Of a stretch of 64,000 nucleotides of DNA, positions 43,019 to 51,345 are shown piece after piece. Made by a program: the position numbers and the translations under genes. The notes below the pieces were generated by a model. The model was not told where the DNA came from. It made no database searches and saw only the letters and a list, made by a program, of their open reading frames with translations. This DNA comes from Polaromonas sp. (lineage in GTDB: Bacteria; Pseudomonadota; Gammaproteobacteria; Burkholderiales; Burkholderiaceae_C). The first letter of the stretch is position 1. Every line of letters begins with the position of its first letter. The DNA is taken from NCBI GenBank assembly GCA_025362315.1, contig JANYGP010000040.1:1-64000 (forward strand), written 5' to 3'.

Positions 43019-43426
43019 TCACTTTGCTTTCAAAGTCGCCAGGTAAGCGATCAGGTCGCCCCGTTCCTGGGCATCGTCAACTGCAAATCCCATGCGCTGG
43101 CCGCTGACCAGATCTTCAGGGTCGGCCAGCCATTTGTTCAGGGTTTGCGGTGTCCAGCGAAGGCGGGATGCAGCCAGTTCCGCCGAATACTTGTAACCCT
43201 GCAGACTGCCAACCCGCCTGCCCATCACGCCTCGGTGTGCGGGGCCGGTGCGGTTGGCGTCAATGCTGTGGCACGCAGTGCAATGCGCCTGGTACAGGCT
43301 TTCGCCCCGCCCGGCATTGCCTGGCAGCGGGTTTTGCCAGTCGCGTGCCAGCTCAGGCGCCGAGTCAGCAAAGCTGAAACCAGACAAACAAATCAGGGCT
43401 GCGGGCAGGATGGATCGGGGATGCAT
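43019..43426 (-). CDS. Periplasmic c-type cytochrome
   Basis: 135-residue class I cytochrome c with a signal peptide (MHPRSILPAALICLSGFSFA), haem motif CTACH, and a likely axial Met in GQRMGF. It is close to the cytochrome c550/cytochrome-c-like domain of soluble electron carriers. It is divergent from the DUF3034-globin-cupredoxin cluster and could be an electron partner, but that is inference. Confidence 0.88.
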   Translation of the reverse strand: MHPRSILPAALICLSGFSFADSAPELARDWQNPLPGNAGRGESLYQAHCTACHSIDANRTGPAHRGVMGRRVGSLQGYKYSAELAASRLRWTPQTLNKWLADPEDLVSGQRMGFAVDDAQERGDLIAYLATLKAK

Positions 43427-43620
43427 TCAATGGATACGGCTTGAAGTTCCCCATGGATTCAGCTTGCAGTCAATATTGCAAAATACACAAAAATAAAAAA
43501 CATTGAAACATCTTTCAACAAATTGAATCCATTGAAAAAACGGGGACGTATTGACTCAGGCCACCGCGGCGAATGCTCATGCTGACTTTGAGCTGCTTAA
43601 TTACCTATCGAAGGATTTCC

Positions 43621-44547
43621 ATGACCACCAAACTGATAAAAACTTTCACTCTGGTTGCAGCCAGTGCAGCCTTGTATTGCGCAGGTGCCCATGCCGAAAC
43701 AGGCAAATTGTTGCTGACCAGTGGCGTCAGCAGTGTGGATGGCGCTGCGGGTGGCGGCTTGACGCCCTGGGCAGTCATTGGCAGCAATGCCACCGACGGC
43801 GAAGTTGGCGCATCGGCATTTGTGTCCCGCTTGGGAACCAAAGACTATGGCCTGAACATTGTGGGCGCTGCCTTGGGATTCAATGACCGCTACGAGCTGT
43901 CCATTGCCCAGCAGGATCTGGACACACGCGGCACGGGCACTGCGCTGGGCGTGCCCGGGCTGCACTTGAAGCAGACCATCGTTGGCGCCAAAGTCCGTGT
44001 TGCAGGTGATGCCGTGCTCGACAGCGACACCCTGATGCCGCAAATAGCCGTGGGCTTGCAGTACAAAACCCTGGGCAGCACCGGGCTGGATACGACGCTG
44101 AACGCACTGGGTGCCAAGCGCAGCGGGGTGGATGCCTACGTCAGTGCCACCAAACTGTTTTTAGGCACTGGCCTGCTGGTCAACGGCACATTGCGGGCAA
44201 CCAAGGCCAATCAGAACGGCCTGCTCGGCTACGGCGCAACGCTGGGCGGAAACGAAAACCGCTACACGCTGCAACCCGAGCTTTCGGTGGCCTATCTTGT
44301 CAGCAAAAATGTGGTGGTGGGTGCGGAATATCGCTTCATGCGCAACAAGCTTGAACGGGCAGGCGCCACAGCCGGCCTGGGCAACGGCCTGCGCTCTGAA
44401 GACTGGAAAGACATTTTTATTGCCTGGGCACCGAACAAGAATGTTTCACTCACGCTGGCTTATGTTGACCTGGGTGTTGTGGTGCCGGCAACAACTGCCA
44501 GCCGCAGGCAGCAAGGCGTTTATGTTTCTGCCCAACTGGCATTTTGA
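43621..44547 (+). CDS. DUF3034 family outer-membrane-like protein
   Basis: 308-residue exported protein with signal peptide (KLIKTFTLVAASAALYCAGA) and a C terminus ending in Phe (VYVSAQLAF), as in outer-membrane beta-barrels. The segment GAAGGGLTPWAVIG and IVGAKVRVAGDAVLDSDTLM fits DUF3034 as I recall it. ATG 43621 with AAGGA upstream; the open frame begins at 43573. First of four genes for exported proteins on the same strand (gaps 40, 24 and 215 nt). Function unknown; a barrel for small-molecule passage is a guess. Confidence 0.75.
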   Translation: MTTKLIKTFTLVAASAALYCAGAHAETGKLLLTSGVSSVDGAAGGGLTPWAVIGSNATDGEVGASAFVSRLGTKDYGLNIVGAALGFNDRYELSIAQQDLDTRGTGTALGVPGLHLKQTIVGAKVRVAGDAVLDSDTLMPQIAVGLQYKTLGSTGLDTTLNALGAKRSGVDAYVSATKLFLGTGLLVNGTLRATKANQNGLLGYGATLGGNENRYTLQPELSVAYLVSKNVVVGAEYRFMRNKLERAGATAGLGNGLRSEDWKDIFIAWAPNKNVSLTLAYVDLGVVVPATTASRRQQGVYVSAQLAF

Positions 44548-44587
44548 ATCTGCCCCGGCAACTTAACTTTTAAAATTCAGGAATCCC

Positions 44588-45046
44588 ATGCAAAAATCTG
44601 TTACTTTCATTTCTACTGTCGCAGCTGTCGCTGTGTCTGCCCTGTTACTGACAGGTGCGTCGTTTGCTCAAACTGTGACTGCCAAAGACGACCAGCTGTA
44701 CAAGGCCTTTGGTGAAAAGCCTGGCCTGGTCTTGTTGATGGACGACTTCATGACCCGCTTGCTGGCAGATCCCCGCACTGGCCCGCACTTCAAGCCAGCC
44801 AACCAGCAGCGCGTCAAGGACCAACTGGTAGAGCAGCTGTGCATGCTGTCAGGCGGGCCCTGTGTGTACAAAGGCGCTGACATGAAAAGCTCCCACGCCA
44901 ACCTGGACATCACCAAATCAGATTTTCACGCGCTGGTTGAGGTGCTGCAAATCGCCATGGACGCCAAAGGCATACCGTTTCGCAAACAGGGTGAAATGCT
45001 GGCATTGTTGGCCCCCATGAACCGTGACATCATCACGCCCAAATAA
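44588..45046 (+). CDS. Exported group 1 truncated haemoglobin-like protein
   Basis: 152 residues with a signal peptide (AAVAVSALLLTGASFAQ), unusual for truncated globins, which are normally cytosolic. The globin fold is recognisable: GEKPGLVLLMDDFMTRLLAD (helices A-B), LSGGPCVYKG, and proximal His in MKSSHANLDIT. The B10 Tyr is replaced by Met and the E11 Gln by Leu on my alignment to M. tuberculosis trHbN, giving a less polar distal pocket. It is 40 nt after the DUF3034 gene and 24 nt before the cupredoxin-like gene, indicating an operon. Confidence 0.82.
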   Translation: MQKSVTFISTVAAVAVSALLLTGASFAQTVTAKDDQLYKAFGEKPGLVLLMDDFMTRLLADPRTGPHFKPANQQRVKDQLVEQLCMLSGGPCVYKGADMKSSHANLDITKSDFHALVEVLQIAMDAKGIPFRKQGEMLALLAPMNRDIITPK

Positions 45047-45070
45047 ATTTCTAACCCGGTCAAAGCCACC

Positions 45071-45730
45071 ATGACAAAAAACCTAGTTTGTATTGCAATT
45101 TCAATGCTGTCAACGGCAGCGTTGGCAGGCAGCTTGACAGTGACAGTCATTGACAAGGAGGGCAAGCCTGTACCTGATGCGGTGGTGGTCATCATGCCAG
45201 CCAACAAAACAGTGCTGCCCAAAAAACCAATGGCGTCGCAGGCCACAGTTGCGCAGGAAAAAATGCAATTTATTCCCAGCGTCACCCTGGTACCCGTTGG
45301 CGCAAAAATCAGTTTTATAAACAACGACCCGTGGGACCACCACGTGCGCTCCTCACCAGCCGGCATGGGCCAGTTCAACACCACCAATGCAGGCTTTGAG
45401 CTGCGGCTGGAAGGCAAAGCCGATGGCAAGCCGGCAAAGCCCAGCGAGGTGACGCTTGACAAGGCAGGTGTGCTAGGCGCTACGCTGTTAGGCTGCTTTA
45501 TTCATGGCTCCATGCGCGGCTATGTGTATGCGAGCGATTCCCCCTGGGCCGCCAAGACAGGGCTTGACGGCACTGCACAGTTTGACGACTTGCCGGATGG
45601 GGCTGCACAAATCAAATTATGGCAAGCCGACCAGCTCATCGACGCGCCGAACCAGAGCGCCAGCGTCGGTACAACAGCTGCAAAAAATACGTTTCAGCTC
45701 TCAGTTGTGCCGCGCAAGCGCCGGGTTTGA
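45071..45730 (+). CDS. Cupredoxin-like exported protein
   Basis: 219-residue periplasmic protein (signal MTKNLVCIAISMLSTAALA). The cupredoxin fold is suggested by FINNDPWDHHVRSS (first His ligand) and LGCFIHGSMRGYV (Cys, His and Met ligands), fitting a type 1 copper site. Such proteins are often annotated 'methylamine utilization protein' without evidence. It probably carries electrons or binds copper next to the globin. Confidence 0.8.
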   Translation: MTKNLVCIAISMLSTAALAGSLTVTVIDKEGKPVPDAVVVIMPANKTVLPKKPMASQATVAQEKMQFIPSVTLVPVGAKISFINNDPWDHHVRSSPAGMGQFNTTNAGFELRLEGKADGKPAKPSEVTLDKAGVLGATLLGCFIHGSMRGYVYASDSPWAAKTGLDGTAQFDDLPDGAAQIKLWQADQLIDAPNQSASVGTTAAKNTFQLSVVPRKRRV

Positions 45731-45945
45731 ACGGTTAACCCAATCGGCCTGCATACCCCTTAAAAGCTGAGTTGTCGGCCAGTTTTGCTAGAGTAAGAAG
45801 TCTGCGCAGCATGCAACTGCCTGTTTATGCGGTCAGCTTGTCGTTCGATTTCCTGTATCACGGGTTAACCGTTTGGCGCTGCGCAGCTTCGGGGTTGCTT
45901 GCCGCTTTCGCAAGCGATTCAATTTTAACTTTTATAAAGCTACTC

Positions 45946-46407
45946 ATGAACAAACTTGCCGTCATCAAATTTGCTGCTTTGCCCATACTTTGCCTGGCTT
46001 TTGCAGGCCAAGCCCTGGCTGCTGACACCCCGTCTACACCGGTTGAAAACGCCAAGGCAGATGATTACGCCATTGGCAAAAAAGCTGTTGATGCCAAAAA
46101 CTGGGCGCTGGCAGCGGCCAGCTTTAAAAAGGTAGTGTCCGACAATCCAAAAAGTGCTGATGGCTACAACATGCTGGGCTATTCAAACCGCTGGCTGGGC
46201 AAATACGATGAGGCATTTGCAGCATATGACAAAGCACTGGCGCTGGACCCCAAGCACAAGGGCGCACTCGAGTATTCAGGCGTTGCCTACCTGAAGGTCA
46301 AACAAAAAGGCAAAGCAGATGAACAACTGGCCAAACTCAAGGCAATCTGCGCCAGCTGTGAAGAGACCTCGGATCTGGCCAAAGCCATTGCTGCCTACAA
46401 ACCATAG
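45946..46407 (+). CDS. Exported TPR-repeat protein
   Basis: 153 residues with signal peptide (FAALPILCLAFAGQALA) and at least two TPR units, e.g. ADGYNMLGYSNRWLGKYDEA and FAAYDKALALDPKHKGALEY. TPRs mediate protein contacts, suggesting a scaffold for the exported globin/cupredoxin set. A CxxC (CASC) occurs near the end. ATG 45946 begins the signal peptide; the open frame to 45772 is spurious. A 215-nt gap separates it from the cupredoxin gene. Confidence 0.78.
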   Translation: MNKLAVIKFAALPILCLAFAGQALAADTPSTPVENAKADDYAIGKKAVDAKNWALAAASFKKVVSDNPKSADGYNMLGYSNRWLGKYDEAFAAYDKALALDPKHKGALEYSGVAYLKVKQKGKADEQLAKLKAICASCEETSDLAKAIAAYKP

Positions 46408-46430
46408 TCTCGGCGATATGTTGGCACAGC

Positions 46431-46961
46431 TCAATGCAGAGTACTTTCCGGTCCGGGCGATTGATGCGCTTCCAGTTTGAAAAAGCCCGTACCCATGGAG
46501 CCTTGCGCCAGCTCTGCAGACGTGGCAGCCCGCACGGACTCCACTTTTAGCTGCAGCCGCAATGCAATGCCTGCAAGCGGATGATTGCCATCCAGCACAA
46601 CATGCTCGGGGTAGATTTCAGTGACGGTGTAGATATTGTCTGTTGGGGCGTTGCTTGAAGCGCCCGCAGGCATCGCAGCACCGTCATAAGTCATGCCTTC
46701 TTCCAGCTCAGCCGGAAATATCACGCGTTGCTCCAGGAAGACGAGGCTTTCGTCATAGTCACCAAAAGCCTCTTCTGGCTCGAGTTGAAATGAAAGTGTG
46801 TCGCCCGCAACATGGCCAGCCAGGTGTTCTTCAATTTTTGACAGCAGGTCTTGCCCGCCGTGTAAAAACTCGACAGATTCGTCCAGTTCATCCAGTACCT
46901 CACCCAGAGTGTCTTTTAGTGTCCAGGTCAGGCCAATAACGCAGGGAGATGTGATTTTCAT
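46431..46961 (-). CDS. SlyD-like FKBP-type peptidyl-prolyl isomerase
   Basis: 176-residue cytoplasmic prolyl isomerase with the insert-in-flap (IF) chaperone domain. Motifs: IGLTWTLKDTLGEVLDELDE, FLHGGQDLLSKIEEHLAG, and FQLEPEEAFGDYDE. It lacks the His-rich tail of SlyD. ATG 46961 was chosen over 46994. It is divergent from the RoxA-like gene with only 14 nt between the two start codons, so promoters must lie within the opposite genes. Confidence 0.88.
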   Translation of the reverse strand: MKITSPCVIGLTWTLKDTLGEVLDELDESVEFLHGGQDLLSKIEEHLAGHVAGDTLSFQLEPEEAFGDYDESLVFLEQRVIFPAELEEGMTYDGAAMPAGASSNAPTDNIYTVTEIYPEHVVLDGNHPLAGIALRLQLKVESVRAATSAELAQGSMGTGFFKLEAHQSPGPESTLH

Positions 46962-46975
46962 CGCACAATTGTCCC

Positions 46976-48169
46976 ATGGATATTCATCACGCACTCCCCT
47001 TGCTCGCCGGCATGACGCCTGCGCAATTCATGCGCCGGCATTGGCAAAAAAAACCTTTGCTTGTCCGCGGCGCCATTGCAGGTTTCAAGCCATTGCTGAG
47101 CCGTGCGGAGCTGGTCACACTGGCAGGTCTGGAAGAGGTTGACTCGCGCCTGATCAAAAAAAACAAGGACAGCTGGCGCATGAAAAATGGGCCTTTTGTG
47201 CCGCGCAGTTTGCCGCCCATGAGCAAGCCGGGCTGGACGCTTCTGGTCCAGGGCGTGGACGGCCACGACCCGCAAGTGCACCAGCTGCTGCAACAATTTC
47301 GATTTGTACCAGATGCAAGGCTCGATGATCTGATGATTTCCCTGGCATCACCTGGCAGTGGCGTTGGCCCGCATTTTGACAGCTACGACGTATTTTTATT
47401 GCAGGCCAGCGGGCGCCGGCAATGGCGAATTGGCCGGCAAAAAGACCTGACACTGCAAACCAATGTACCTTTGAAAATTCTGGAAAATTTTGAGCCGGAA
47501 GAAGAGTTTGTCCTGGAAGCAGGCGACATGCTTTACCTGCCGCCGCGTTATGCGCATGACGGCATTGCACAAGCCATGACAGGACCTGCCGGCCAAGCAG
47601 TGGACTGCATGACATATTCAATCGGTTTCAAAGCGCCTGCCCAGTCAGGGCTGGCTGCCGAAATGCTCCACAAACTGGCTGAATTCAGTGAAGACATTGA
47701 AGAAAGTAAAGAAGGCAGTGATAACAAGCGCGTGGCCGCGATGTACCGTGACCCGTTGCAGGCAGCAACCCCGACGCCCGCTGAGCTGCCTGAATCGCTG
47801 GTTCAGTTTGCAGGCGCTGCAGTGGCGCGGGCTCTGGCAGACCCGCTTGCATTGGCTTGTGCTGTGGGTGAGATCATGACTGCGCCCAAAGCCAACATGT
47901 GGTTTGACGATGCGCGTGAGCCATGGGAGCAATCGGCAGGGCTGGGGATTTGCCTGGATGCAAAAAGCCGCATGATGTATGACGCTGACCATGTGTTTAT
48001 CAACGGTGAAAGTTACCTTGCAAAAGGCGCTGACGTTGACCTGATGCGGCACCTTGCCAACGAACGCAATTTGCAGGCACCATTTTTGGCCAGGGCAAGC
48101 AAGAGCGCAGTTGCCCTGTTGTCTGACTGGCATGCTGCTGGCTGGATTCATTTTTCAAGAGACTGCTGA
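46976..48169 (+). CDS. Cupin/JmjC-type oxygenase (RoxA/YcfD-like)
   Basis: 397-residue Fe(II)/2-oxoglutarate oxygenase similar to YcfD (RoxA), which hydroxylates ribosomal protein L16. Iron ligands: HFDSYDVFLLQ (His and Asp) and RYAHDGIA (His), with the metal box preceded by DMLYLPPR. N-terminal start MDIHHALPLLAGMTPAQFM and the GWTLLVQGVD stretch also fit. It is followed directly by an unknown gene (GTG 48170). Confidence 0.88.
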   Translation: MDIHHALPLLAGMTPAQFMRRHWQKKPLLVRGAIAGFKPLLSRAELVTLAGLEEVDSRLIKKNKDSWRMKNGPFVPRSLPPMSKPGWTLLVQGVDGHDPQVHQLLQQFRFVPDARLDDLMISLASPGSGVGPHFDSYDVFLLQASGRRQWRIGRQKDLTLQTNVPLKILENFEPEEEFVLEAGDMLYLPPRYAHDGIAQAMTGPAGQAVDCMTYSIGFKAPAQSGLAAEMLHKLAEFSEDIEESKEGSDNKRVAAMYRDPLQAATPTPAELPESLVQFAGAAVARALADPLALACAVGEIMTAPKANMWFDDAREPWEQSAGLGICLDAKSRMMYDADHVFINGESYLAKGADVDLMRHLANERNLQAPFLARASKSAVALLSDWHAAGWIHFSRDC

Positions 48170-48673
48170 GTGGCGTGCGTACCCGATGATGTGGAATTGC
48201 CGCAAGGGCGATTCAGTGGCCGTCTGGAATTTGAGCAGTTGATCCGCCTTGGGTTTACCAAAGCCGCAGAGCAAGGCTGGCGGGAAATCATTCTTTGCGA
48301 TGGCACCTTTGAGGACTGGCCCTTGGGCGAGCGTGCTGTTGCCCAGTCACTGCAGGACTGGTCTGCATCAGGCCGCAAACTCACAATATTGGCCAAGAAC
48401 TACAGCGCAGTCGTGCGCAAGCACGCCCGCTTTGTGACGTGGCGCCAGACCTGGTCTCACGTGGTTTATTGCCGCTCAAATGCAGCTGTTTCAAGCGATG
48501 ACATGCCCAGTGCGCTGTGGAGTCCAGGTTGGGTTTTTCAAAGGGTGAATCTGGTGCATTGCACTGGATTTTCGGGCAGCGAACCGGGTCGTCGGGTTGC
48601 CTTGCGGGAGCGTCTTGACGCTTGCCTCAGGCAGAGTTCGCCTGCCTTTGCAGCCACCACATTGGGTCTGTGA
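48170..48673 (+). CDS. Conserved protein of unknown function
   Basis: 167 residues, GTG start adjacent to the oxygenase stop. Sequence features: IILCDGTFEDWPLGERAVAQ, LAKNYSAVVRKHARFVTWRQ, and TWSHVVYC. This resembles small proteobacterial proteins with a phospholipase-D-like fold remnant (DUF7931-like), a tentative match. Coupling with the RoxA-like gene suggests a linked role. Confidence 0.6.
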   Translation: MACVPDDVELPQGRFSGRLEFEQLIRLGFTKAAEQGWREIILCDGTFEDWPLGERAVAQSLQDWSASGRKLTILAKNYSAVVRKHARFVTWRQTWSHVVYCRSNAAVSSDDMPSALWSPGWVFQRVNLVHCTGFSGSEPGRRVALRERLDACLRQSSPAFAATTLGL

Positions 48674-48819
48674 TGTTTGTTTATTGCAACACGGCAGGCG
48701 CAGGGGCTGGACTTATTCGGGCTATACTCGAAAGCTGGACAAAAGTGCTCGAGTCCCTTTTGTCTGGTCAACTGTATTCTGACAATTCTTCGTTTGCGAC
48801 GCCGTTGCCAGCATCAGTT

Positions 48820-48849
48820 TTGACAATTTCCGGAAATTGTTTTTATATT
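48820..48849 (+). promoter_or_regulatory. Promoter with embedded 18-bp palindrome
   Basis: TTGACA (48820-48825) and TATATT (48844-48849) are spaced by 18 nt. The palindrome ACAATTTCCGGAAATTGT (48823-48840) is perfect and overlaps the -35 and spacer, like a repressor operator. The lipoprotein ATG follows at 48870 with GAAGGA just before it. Confidence 0.65.
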
Positions 48850-48869
48850 TATATTTGAAGGATAGTGAA

Positions 48870-49211
48870 ATGAACAAATCTCTAGTTTTGGCAGCTGTTG
48901 TTGCTACGATGGCCCTTGTTGCTTGCGGTGAGAAAAAAGTTGAAGTTCCAGTTGCAGTACCCGCTCCGGCACCTGCAGTCGTGGTGGTTCCAGCACCTGC
49001 CTCTGATGCAGCTGCGACAGCAGCATCTGGCGCTGCTGCCATGGCCAACGGCGCTGCTTCTGCTGCGACTGGCGCAATGGCTGCTGCCAAAGACGCTGCT
49101 GGCGCTGCCAAAGATGCAGCCGGTGCGGCCAAAGATGCAGCTGGTGCTGCTGGCGATGCCGCCACGAAGGCTGTTGACGCTGCCAAATCAGCAATGCCTG
49201 CAAAGCCCTGA
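48870..49211 (+). CDS. Alanine-rich repeat lipoprotein
   Basis: 113 residues with a lipoprotein signal (SLVLAAVVATMALVAC, Cys lipobox). The mature part is dominated by Ala, Lys and Asp with near-repeats of the unit KDAAGAA (about residues 72-95), predicted to form an extended helix. Similar small lipoproteins occur in Burkholderiales with unknown function. GAAGGA supports ATG 48870. A terminator follows at once. Confidence 0.75.
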   Translation: MNKSLVLAAVVATMALVACGEKKVEVPVAVPAPAPAVVVVPAPASDAAATAASGAAAMANGAASAATGAMAAAKDAAGAAKDAAGAAKDAAGAAGDAATKAVDAAKSAMPAKP

Positions 49212-49230
49212 GTCTTTCAGACTCTGTGAA

Positions 49231-49254
49231 AAACCGCCGCAAGGCGGTTTTTTT
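49231..49254 (+). terminator. Terminator of the lipoprotein gene
   Basis: AAACCGCC (49231-49238), loop GCAA, GGCGGTTT (49243-49250), then T run to 49254. Confidence 0.9.
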
Positions 49255-49359
49255 ATGGGCTCCCAAAGGCTACTTTCGGGCTGCTTTATCAATTTAACTT
49301 CACTGTGTGCAGGTTTTTGAATGGCACCGCTCACAATAGGCTTTAATCAAGCTTGACGG

Positions 49360-50130
49360 TCAGACATCCAGCCACGCACAGCCTTCATCGGGTGTTGCAA
49401 TCACGATGCCATGCACCTCGCGAGACAGCGCATTTGCCAGTATTTGACCTGCCAGAGCTGGCCGGTTGTTTTGCTGGCTGAGATGAGCTGCCACCACATG
49501 TCGCAAGTCGCTGTGCTGAACGGTGCAGGCAATGTCTGCCGCCTGTGCGTTGGACAAATGGCCATGATTGCCGCCTACCCTCAGCTTTAAAAATCCGGGA
49601 TAACTTGAAGCAGTCAGCATGTCGCTGTCATGGTTGCATTCAAGCAGCAACGCATTGCATCCCTTGAGGTGATTTGCAATGTGGTCAGTAACGTGACCCA
49701 AATCAGTCAGAATGCCGAGCTTCGCCCGGCCATCAGTGCAAGTCAATTGCAACGGCGCCCGCGCGTCATGCGGAACTGTGAATGGCGTCAGCTGGAGATC
49801 GCCGAGCGTGATTTTCAGTCCGTCATGTGCGGTATGCAGTAAACCAGACGAATTGTCAAAATTCATTGCAGCAGAAGTACCGGCGCTCATCCACACCGGG
49901 ATGCGGTGTTTGTCGGACAGCGCCTGAACGCAACCGACGTGGTCGCCATGCTCGTGGGTGATGAAGATGGCGTCCAGATCCTGGGCCTGCACTCCCGCTT
50001 TTTCCAGTCGGATTTGCAAATGCTTAAAGCCAAAGCCGCAGTCAATCAACAGATTGCAGGCATCAGGGCCTGTTGTCTGTACCAACGTGGCATTGCCGGT
50101 ACTGCCACTGCCCAGACTTTTAAAACGCAT
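49360..50130 (-). CDS. MBL-fold metallo-hydrolase (YycJ/WalJ-like)
   Basis: 256-residue metallo-beta-lactamase-fold protein. Metal motif THEHGDHVG, then later H in VPHDARAP, the ECNHDSDML segment and AAHLSQQNN. The start MRFKSLGSGSTGNATLV is typical of the YycJ/RNase J-like group, which may act on nucleic acids. It is third in the dapA-bamC-MBL gene order seen in Burkholderiales. Confidence 0.88.
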   Translation of the reverse strand: MRFKSLGSGSTGNATLVQTTGPDACNLLIDCGFGFKHLQIRLEKAGVQAQDLDAIFITHEHGDHVGCVQALSDKHRIPVWMSAGTSAAMNFDNSSGLLHTAHDGLKITLGDLQLTPFTVPHDARAPLQLTCTDGRAKLGILTDLGHVTDHIANHLKGCNALLLECNHDSDMLTASSYPGFLKLRVGGNHGHLSNAQAADIACTVQHSDLRHVVAAHLSQQNNRPALAGQILANALSREVHGIVIATPDEGCAWLDV

Positions 50131-50174
50131 TGATGTACAAAGCGCGACTCAGTTGCTGCGCATTGCCCTTTGTG

Positions 50175-51302
50175 TTATTTCAGATCGTCAACGATCACCT
50201 GAACAATACGCTGCGCATTGACAGAAGACTCTGGCAGACCCTGCGCGTTGAGAATTGACACAGTGGTTGCTTCACCCGTGCTTTTCAACGCAACGCGGTA
50301 CTTCAGCGGCGCACTTGCAGATGCACTGGCGCTGAACAATTTGCCAAAAAATCCAGGCTCTTTTTTATCAGACGTCACGTCAACATACCGCACAAAATAG
50401 ATGCCTTGTGCGCGGTCACGGTCTTCGACCGTGAATCCGGTTCTGTCAAGCGTCAAGCCAACACGGCGCCATGAACGGTCAAAACCCTCGTCAATTTGAA
50501 CAATCGGCACGCCATTGACATTGGCCAGACGTGACGTGGTGCGCGGGGCAGCAGAAGCCACCAAAGCCTTGGACTGCTCCTGGGTCACGCCAAGCTTGAC
50601 CATCAAACGGCGCAAAAATTCAGCTTCAAGCTCAGGGTTCGGCGGTTGCGGCTGCCAGACAGTGCTGTCGCCCGATGTACCGCCAGACTTGCCAACAACG
50701 GTTTCCACCAGACTGCGGTGGCTGATGTAAATTTCAGTCCCGCCTGTGGCATTACGTTCCAACCGGGTGCGAAACTTGTCGCGCTCGCCTGTGGAATACA
50801 AACTTTCCAGCACTTTGCCCAGCGCATTGCGAATAAAGTCCTGCGGCAATTTGGCCCTGTTTTCTGCAAAGTCGGTTTCCATGATGCCCAGGTTTTCCTG
50901 GTCCAGTGCCAGCAAAAACCCGCTCTCAAGCCAGAAGTCGCGTACCGGCCCCCACAACTTGTCAGCAGGTCGATTGACAACCAGCCAGCGCTGGTTGCCC
51001 GCCCTTTCAATGCGCACATCGCCAACCGCCAGGGATGCAACAGGCAGCGACTGTGTGCCTTGACCCACCTGAAAAGCGTTGGCACTGGCAACTGTGCCCG
51101 GTACCACGTACCGGGTTTCGCGGCTGAGCTGTGTCAGGTCTGGCGGAACGTCAAGAGACGGTCCGGCTTTGCCACTGGTCTTGTAATCAATTTTGTCGCT
51201 TTGCAAAAGGTTGCCAACCGAAGAGCAGCCAGACAGTGCAAAGGCGGCACTCAGCAGGGCCACGCTGCAAAATTGTGCAGGTTTGTTTTTCTTCAGCGTC
51301 AT
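50175..51302 (-). CDS. bamC: Outer membrane assembly lipoprotein BamC
   Basis: Lipoprotein of the BAM complex that inserts outer-membrane proteins. 375 residues with lipobox ALSGC (about residue 25), the unstructured N-terminal DKIDYKTSGKAGPSLDVPPD region typical of BamC/NlpB, and two helix-grip domains. ATG 51302 (MTLKKNKPAQF) is preceded by GAAGGA. It lies downstream of dapA across a TTTGA tandem repeat. Confidence 0.92.
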   Translation of the reverse strand: MTLKKNKPAQFCSVALLSAAFALSGCSSVGNLLQSDKIDYKTSGKAGPSLDVPPDLTQLSRETRYVVPGTVASANAFQVGQGTQSLPVASLAVGDVRIERAGNQRWLVVNRPADKLWGPVRDFWLESGFLLALDQENLGIMETDFAENRAKLPQDFIRNALGKVLESLYSTGERDKFRTRLERNATGGTEIYISHRSLVETVVGKSGGTSGDSTVWQPQPPNPELEAEFLRRLMVKLGVTQEQSKALVASAAPRTTSRLANVNGVPIVQIDEGFDRSWRRVGLTLDRTGFTVEDRDRAQGIYFVRYVDVTSDKKEPGFFGKLFSASASASAPLKYRVALKSTGEATTVSILNAQGLPESSVNAQRIVQVIVDDLK

Positions 51303-51320
51303 AAAAAGGAAATCCTTCAA

Positions 51321-51345
51321 AAATCAAATCAAATCAAATCAAATC
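51321..51345 (-). repeat. 5-bp tandem repeat at the dapA stop
   Basis: Minus strand GATTT repeated five times (plus-strand AAATC x5). The dapA TGA (51339-51341) lies in the repeat, which continues towards the bamC ribosome binding site. Copy changes would alter the dapA-bamC spacing. Confidence 0.9.

Noticed and set aside
48722-49186. Minus-strand Ala-rich frame opposite the lipoprotein gene
   Set aside because: Mirror of the repetitive Ala codons; the plus frame has a signal peptide, lipobox, ribosome binding site and terminator.
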